A stretch of 16,756 nt of DNA, taken from positions 1 through 16,756 of the forward strand of contig JAOPYU010000135.1 of NCBI GenBank assembly GCA_025964455.1, read 5' to 3'. The notes below the pieces were generated by a model, which saw only the letters and a list, made by a program, of their open reading frames with translations, ran no database searches and was not told where the DNA came from. Made by a program: the position numbers and the translations under genes. Each line of letters opens with the position of its first letter. Positions within the stretch are counted from its first letter, which is position 1. The stretch is from Thermoleophilia bacterium (GTDB lineage Bacteria; Actinomycetota; Thermoleophilia; Gaiellales; SKUG01). Below are positions 13,209 to 16,756 of this stretch, in pieces.

Positions 13209-14731
13209 CGTGCAGGCTGGACGGCGCGCGCGGCGGGCCCTGTCAGCCACTGCGCGGCGAGCGGGCCCCAGTTGCCCTGCGCGTCGCGGCCACGCACGTA
13301 GACGAGCGTGCCATCACCCGCGTCGGGCGACAGGCCCGGCAGTGCAGCGGCGGAGCCGACGACGGTCTCATCGACCTCGTCGAACGCGCCGTCGGCCGCC
13401 TGCAGCGCCACGCCCGAGCCGGGTGCGGCTGCGGTGTCGAGCACCAGCTCGGCGCCGGCGATCGCCTGCTTGCCGTTGTTGGCGTCCGTCAGTCGGGCTG
13501 ACACCTGCTTGGTCGCGGGGTCGACGACCGCGTCGATCGCGTCGGGACCGAACACGCGGGTGAACGGCGAATCGGCGATCTTCACGGCATACGTCAGCAC
13601 CGGCAGGTTCTCGCGCAGCGTCTTGGCGAACTCCGCGTCGCTCTGGTGGAAGGACGAGCCGGTCTCGATGGCCAGGGCCGGCACGCCGTCGGCGCCGTAG
13701 GCGTGGTCGTCGGTCGTGCCCGTGGTCGGGTACAGCTGCACGCTCTGCATCGGCGAATAGCCGTTGTAGGTGGTGAACTTCTCCGCGATCGCCTTGAAGG
13801 CCAGGTGGTCCTTGGAGGGCTCCTTGGTGTCGCCCCACGGGAACATGTTGAGCCTGGAGTAGGAGTGCCAGTCGATGAACACGTCCGGCTTGTGGGCCTT
13901 CAGGTACGCCTGGATCGCCTTGGTCTCCGGCTCGCTGCCGGCGCTCGGGCCGCGGTAGGTCTCGCTGCGCGGGCTCGAGCTCGCGCCCGCGCCTCCCCAG
14001 TGGTACTCGTAGTTGCGGTTGAGGTCGACGCCGTCACCCGGGCCCGACGTGTTCTTGCGCTTCATCAGGTCGCCGCCCTTGGCGCCCTCGAAGCCGCGCT
14101 CGACCATCGCGTGGCCGTCGGCGTTGAGCATCGGCACCAGCACCGTCTCGCGGCTGTCGAGCAGCATCGTCGCCTCGGCGTCGCGGCCGTGGCCTGCGAG
14201 CAGCTGCGTCGCGAAGGTCATGAGCAGCTCGGGGTTCGCGATCTCGCGGGCGTGGATGCCGCCGATGTGCATCGTCGAGGGCTTGTCACCCGCGATCGTG
14301 CGATTGCTCAGCACGAGTGCGAGCACGTCGCGGTCGGCCGTGCCCTGGGTCTTCTCCCACGTGTCGCCGATGTCGCGCACCTCGACCAGGTCCGGGTACG
14401 TCGCCTGGAGTTCGTACATGGCGGACTTGAGCTGCTCGTAGCTCCTGAAATACGTGGGCGCGCCCTTGCCGACCAGGTGCTGGGGCAGCTCGTCGCTCGT
14501 GAGCTCGGCGCGGCGGCCTGCCTCGAGCCGCGCCTGCACGACCGCCGGGTCGTAGGGATCGGCCTCGAACGCGGTCTGCTCGGCTCGCACGTCGCTCGGG
14601 GCGGGCGATGCCGGCGCGCGTCGCGCGACGTAGTCGGGGGAGCCGGCCAGCGACGCATCCACCGGCGGGATCGGCGCGGGAAGTCGGGTGGCGGCAGCGG
14701 TCGGGGAGGAGGTGAGGATCATGGTGGTCAT
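13205..14731 (-). CDS. M14-family zinc carboxypeptidase (second of tandem pair)
   Basis: Protein of 508 residues. The catalytic domain (~90-385) has the zinc ligands His160 and Glu163 in IHAREIANPE, and His289 in FIDWHSYSRL. Arg239 in VDLNRNY binds substrate, and catalytic Glu356 is in AIETGSS. All M14 key residues are present, so activity is expected. The C-terminal part (~390-508) ends in VYVRGRDAQGNWGPLAAQWL, an Ig-like accessory domain shared with the paralogue. The N-terminus is Pro/Ala-rich with no convincing signal peptide. The ATG at 14731 is favoured because it overlaps the stop of the upstream paralogue (ATGA). Substrate preference cannot be read from the sequence. Confidence 0.92.
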   Translation of the reverse strand: MTTMILTSSPTAAATRLPAPIPPVDASLAGSPDYVARRAPASPAPSDVRAEQTAFEADPYDPAVVQARLEAGRRAELTSDELPQHLVGKGAPTYFRSYEQLKSAMYELQATYPDLVEVRDIGDTWEKTQGTADRDVLALVLSNRTIAGDKPSTMHIGGIHAREIANPELLMTFATQLLAGHGRDAEATMLLDSRETVLVPMLNADGHAMVERGFEGAKGGDLMKRKNTSGPGDGVDLNRNYEYHWGGAGASSSPRSETYRGPSAGSEPETKAIQAYLKAHKPDVFIDWHSYSRLNMFPWGDTKEPSKDHLAFKAIAEKFTTYNGYSPMQSVQLYPTTGTTDDHAYGADGVPALAIETGSSFHQSDAEFAKTLRENLPVLTYAVKIADSPFTRVFGPDAIDAVVDPATKQVSARLTDANNGKQAIAGAELVLDTAAAPGSGVALQAADGAFDEVDETVVGSAAALPGLSPDAGDGTLVYVRGRDAQGNWGPLAAQWLTGPAARAVQPAR

Positions 14732-16116
14732 GCCTTGTCGGTCGTGAGCCACTGGGCCGTCAACGGTCCCCAGTTGCCCTGGTCATCCTGGGCGCGGACA
14801 TAGACGAGCTGGGCGGCGGCGCTCGCCGCACCAGTCGCGCCCGCGATGGCGCCGGTCACCTGCTCGGTGATCGAGTCGAATGAGCCGTCGGCGGCAGTGA
14901 GCTTGCTTCCGGTGCCGGGCGCCGCGAACGGGTCGAGGACGAGCTCGGCGCCGGCCAGGCGCTGCCCGCCGTTGCCCGCGTCGCTCACGGCAGCCGTCAC
15001 GCCAGCAGCGGAGACGCGCACGTCACTGACATCGGGGCCGAGCACGCGCGTCAGCGGCGCATCGGCGACCTTGTCGACGTAGGTGAGCACCGGGGCGTTC
15101 TTCTGCCAGGTCTCCTCGAACTGCGCGTCGCTCTGGTGGAAGGAGTCGCCGGTCTCGATCGTGAAGCCGGGGATGCCGTGCTGGCCGAGCATCCAGTCCT
15201 TGCTCGTGCCGTTGGTCGGGTACAGCTCGATCGACTGCTGCGGCGTGTAGCCGTTCCAGGTCGAGAACTTCTTGGCGAGGGCGTTGAGGCCGGCGTACTG
15301 GGGGGCCTTGTCCTTGGTGTCGCCCCACGGGAAGAGGTTGAGGCGGGAGTAGGAGTGCCAGTCGACGAAGATGCCCGGCTTGGCCGCAGCCGCCTGGCCC
15401 TGGATCGCCTGCACCTCAGGCTCGCTGGCGGCGGACGGCCCGCGGTACGTGTCGCTGCGCGGGTTCGTGCTGGAGCCGTTGCCGGTGTTCCAGTGGAAGT
15501 CGTAGTTGCGGTTCAGGTCCACGCCGGCGGGGCCGGAGGTGTTCTTACGCTGCATCAGGTTGCCGCCGGGTGCCTTGGTGAAGCCCTTCTCCACGACGAC
15601 GTGACCGTCGGGATTCATCATCGGGACGATGTCGATGACGCGCGTCTGGAGCAGGCCGGTCGCCTCGGCGTCGGTGCCATAGCCTGCGAGCAGCTGCGTC
15701 GCGTGACGCAGCACGAGCTCGGGGTTGGCGATCTCGCGGGCGTGCTCGCCTGCGATGTGGAACGCCGTGGCCTTCTTGCCGTCGTTGATGCCCTTGGCGG
15801 TGATCCGCAGCATGAGCACGTCGCGGTCCGCCGTGCCGGCGACCTTCTCCGAGGAGTCGCCGATGTCGCGGACCTCGACGAGCGCGGGGTACTTGGCCTG
15901 CAGCTCGAACATCGCCGCCTTGACCTGCTCGTACGTGCGGAAGTAGCTGGGCGCGCCGCGCTCGGCGATCGTGGGATCGAGCTCGCCGGTCTCGTACTCG
16001 GCGACGCGACCGGCCTCGGTGCGCTCGCGGACGACCTCCGGGTCCAGGTAGTCGATCGGCGCCGGTGCAGCCTTCGGCATCGTCGTCGTCGGGGCATGCG
16101 CAGCTCGCGTGATCAC
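14728..16116 (-). CDS. M14-family zinc carboxypeptidase (first of tandem pair)
   Basis: Protein of 462 residues, paralogous along its length to the next gene. Zinc ligands are His125 and Glu128 (EHAREIANPE) and His254 (VDWHSYSRL), with Arg203 (VDLNRNY) and catalytic Glu321 (TIETGDS). The C-terminus ends with VYVRAQDDQGNWGPLTAQWL. The histidine-to-histidine spacing (129 residues) is identical in both copies. It lacks the ~35-residue N-terminal extension of its neighbour and has no obvious signal peptide. The start is the GTG at 16116, supported by a strong GGAGG 8 nt upstream; an ATG at 16080 is less likely. It is the first gene of the operon and has a predicted promoter at 16151-16179. Confidence 0.93.
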   Translation of the reverse strand: MITRAAHAPTTTMPKAAPAPIDYLDPEVVRERTEAGRVAEYETGELDPTIAERGAPSYFRTYEQVKAAMFELQAKYPALVEVRDIGDSSEKVAGTADRDVLMLRITAKGINDGKKATAFHIAGEHAREIANPELVLRHATQLLAGYGTDAEATGLLQTRVIDIVPMMNPDGHVVVEKGFTKAPGGNLMQRKNTSGPAGVDLNRNYDFHWNTGNGSSTNPRSDTYRGPSAASEPEVQAIQGQAAAAKPGIFVDWHSYSRLNLFPWGDTKDKAPQYAGLNALAKKFSTWNGYTPQQSIELYPTNGTSKDWMLGQHGIPGFTIETGDSFHQSDAQFEETWQKNAPVLTYVDKVADAPLTRVLGPDVSDVRVSAAGVTAAVSDAGNGGQRLAGAELVLDPFAAPGTGSKLTAADGSFDSITEQVTGAIAGATGAASAAAQLVYVRAQDDQGNWGPLTAQWLTTDKA

Positions 16117-16150
16117 GTGGTGGTCCTCCGGTGTCCTCGTCCGAACCCCT

Positions 16151-16179
16151 GAAGCTACGCCCGGCTCGACCAGATCGAA
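16151..16179 (-). promoter_or_regulatory. Predicted promoter of the M14 peptidase operon
   Basis: On the minus strand TTTCGA (16179-16174) and TAGCTT (16156-16151) are 17 bp apart, about 35 bp before the GTG at 16116. The match to consensus is partial. The leader would contain the strong Shine-Dalgarno GGAGG. Confidence 0.45.
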
Positions 16180-16288
16180 ACGATTTCCGGACGGCGTTGG
16201 CCGGAGGGGGTCGGCCCGGTCGGGCGGGGCGGGCCGACGGGTCGCCGCGGGTCGCCGGGGAGGCCGGCACGCGTCGGCGAGGCTCTGG

Positions 16289-16294
16289 TACGAT
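16289..16294 (+). promoter_or_regulatory. -10 element of tRNA-Val
   Basis: TACGAT sits 11 nt before the tRNA and is preceded by CTGG, the same CTGGTACGAT found before the SRP RNA. No clear -35 is seen. Confidence 0.5.
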
Positions 16295-16305
16295 CTGCCT
16301 ACCGA

Positions 16306-16377
16306 GGGCGTATAGCTCAGCGGGAGAGCACTCGCTTCACACGCGAGGGGTCACTGGTTCAATCCCAGTTACGCCCA
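16306..16377 (+). tRNA. tRNA-Val (CAC anticodon)
   Basis: The acceptor stem GGGCGTA pairs with TACGCCC (16370-16376), with discriminator A16377. The anticodon stem-loop CTCGC-TTCACAC-GCGAG gives anticodon CAC, reading GUG. The D arm (GCTCAGCGGGAGAGC) and T arm (ACTGG-TTCAATC-CCAGT) are intact. The length of 72 nt is typical, and CCA is not encoded. Confidence 0.97.
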
Positions 16378-16389
16378 CTTCGGAGACGG

Positions 16390-16416
16390 ACGGCCGGCAC
16401 ATCGCGTGTCGGCCGT
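16390..16416 (+). terminator. Hairpin terminator after tRNA-Val
   Basis: ACGGCCGGCAC and GTGTCGGCCGT form an 11-bp stem with one G-T wobble around the loop ATCGC. There is no U-tract. It mirrors the hairpin behind tRNA-Ser. Confidence 0.65.
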
Positions 16417-16451
16417 TCGCGACTCGGGATCCATCGCTCGGGGAGGGCTGG

Positions 16452-16457
16452 TACGAT
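16452..16457 (+). promoter_or_regulatory. -10 element of the SRP RNA gene
   Basis: TACGAT lies about 10 nt upstream of the SRP RNA stem and sits in the same CTGGTACGAT context as the tRNA-Val promoter. A -35 is not obvious. Confidence 0.5.
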
Positions 16458-16465
16458 TCCCGGGA

Positions 16466-16603
16466 TGCGCGTGGTCGAGGTCCGCGATCGTCGGCGTTGA
16501 AGCACTGGTATTCCCTGAACCGGGTCAGGGCCGGAAGGCAGCAGCCCTCAGGGGACCCTGCCAGGTGTGGAGTCGGCGATCGTGGGCCTGGACCACGCGT
16601 TTT
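16466..16603 (+). ncRNA. ffs: Signal recognition particle RNA (4.5S-like)
   Basis: The universally conserved Ffh-binding tip is present: GGTCAGG, then CCGGAAGG and GCAGCCCT (about 16523-16549). Outer arms CGCGTGGTC (16468-16476) and GACCACGCG (16591-16599) pair, followed inwards by CGATCG/CGATCG-type pairing, closing one long hairpin that ends at TTTT (16600-16603). The RNA guides ribosomes making exported proteins to the membrane with Ffh and FtsY. At roughly 135 nt it is longer than the ~100-nt minimal form, so the boundaries are estimates from stem pairing and the T-run. Confidence 0.92.
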
Positions 16604-16650
16604 CTTCACCATTGGATCTCGCCTCGGTGCCACGCTGCTACGGTTCGGCA

Positions 16651-16756
16651 ATGCACCGTCGTCTCGCGGCCTCCGCCGCCCGCTCCCCCTTCCTGCTCGC
16701 TGCACTGCTCACCGTGTTCGCGGCGCTGGCTGCGATCGCCGTCCCTGCGAATGCGG
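16651..16756 (+). CDS. Secreted protein, N-terminal part only
   Basis: The ATG at 16651 opens MHRRLAASAARSPFLLAALL followed by a hydrophobic run ending VPANA, a clear Sec signal peptide with an AxA-like cut site. The gene runs off the right edge. TACGGT (16639-16644) lies 6 nt before the ATG and no Shine-Dalgarno is visible, so the mRNA is probably leaderless. The mature protein is not visible, so no function is given. Confidence 0.75.
   Translation, partial: MHRRLAASAARSPFLLAALLTVFAALAAIAVPANA

Noticed and set aside
13646..16152. Long plus-strand open frames opposite the M14 genes
   Set aside because: Val/Arg/Gly-rich shadows of the peptidase genes, which have intact catalytic residues on the other strand.

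Overview
The window is GC-rich, with dense, short-gap gene packing, ATGA-type stop/start overlaps and -10 elements of the form TACNNT. Together with a CxC-type domain fused to a receiver, an ice-binding-like (DUF3494) protein, an Abhydrolase_9 protein and tandem M14 carboxypeptidases, this suggests an actinobacterium, perhaps of the Thermoleophilia/Solirubrobacterales type. The placement is inferred from gene content only. It looks like chromosome: two tRNAs and the SRP RNA are present, and there are no transposases, integrases, phage genes or CRISPR arrays.

Left part (1-3653) is regulatory. On the minus strand, a receiver protein with an N-terminal Cys-rich domain (527-1270) precedes a DoxX-family membrane protein (40-417). 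The DoxX gene has two copies of a 14-bp palindrome over its predicted promoter and is translationally coupled to a partial gene at the left edge. A tRNA-Ser(GGA) with a terminator hairpin is followed by a soluble orphan histidine kinase (1684-2466), a convergent small MerR-like regulator (2479-2763) and a LuxR-type regulator (2985-3653). That regulator's receiver has Glu in place of the phospho-accepting Asp.

Middle part (3807-7480) is cell-surface and sensory. A secreted Asn/Thr- and Gly-rich LPFTG protein faces a minus-strand cluster. In transcription order the cluster is an ice-binding-like secreted protein, an L,D-transpeptidase overlapping it by ATGA, and after 77 bp a stand-alone cobalamin-binding protein. 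The last carries the W-x9-EH motif of CarH-type B12 photoreceptors but has no DNA-binding domain. The LPFTG protein, transpeptidase and ice-binding-like protein all point to envelope work.

Right part (7673-16756): a MarR repressor and a 14-TM DHA2-type exporter form an overlapping pair with a palindromic operator at the predicted promoter. Next come a membrane-anchored Abhydrolase_9 serine hydrolase, a DUF429 protein and a GDPD-like protein. A minus-strand operon of two paralogous M14 zinc carboxypeptidases and a pilin-like membrane protein is joined by ATGA overlaps. The window ends with tRNA-Val(CAC), the SRP RNA and the start of a secreted protein.

Three genes (LuxR, MarR and the terminal one) have a TAC[GA]GT hexamer 6-7 nt before the ATG and no Shine-Dalgarno sequence, which suggests leaderless transcripts. 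The observations most worth following are the free-standing B12 photosensor-like domain with direct repeats upstream, the Asp-less LuxR regulator, the CxC-receiver fusion, and the signal-less tandem M14 pair coupled to a pilin-like protein.
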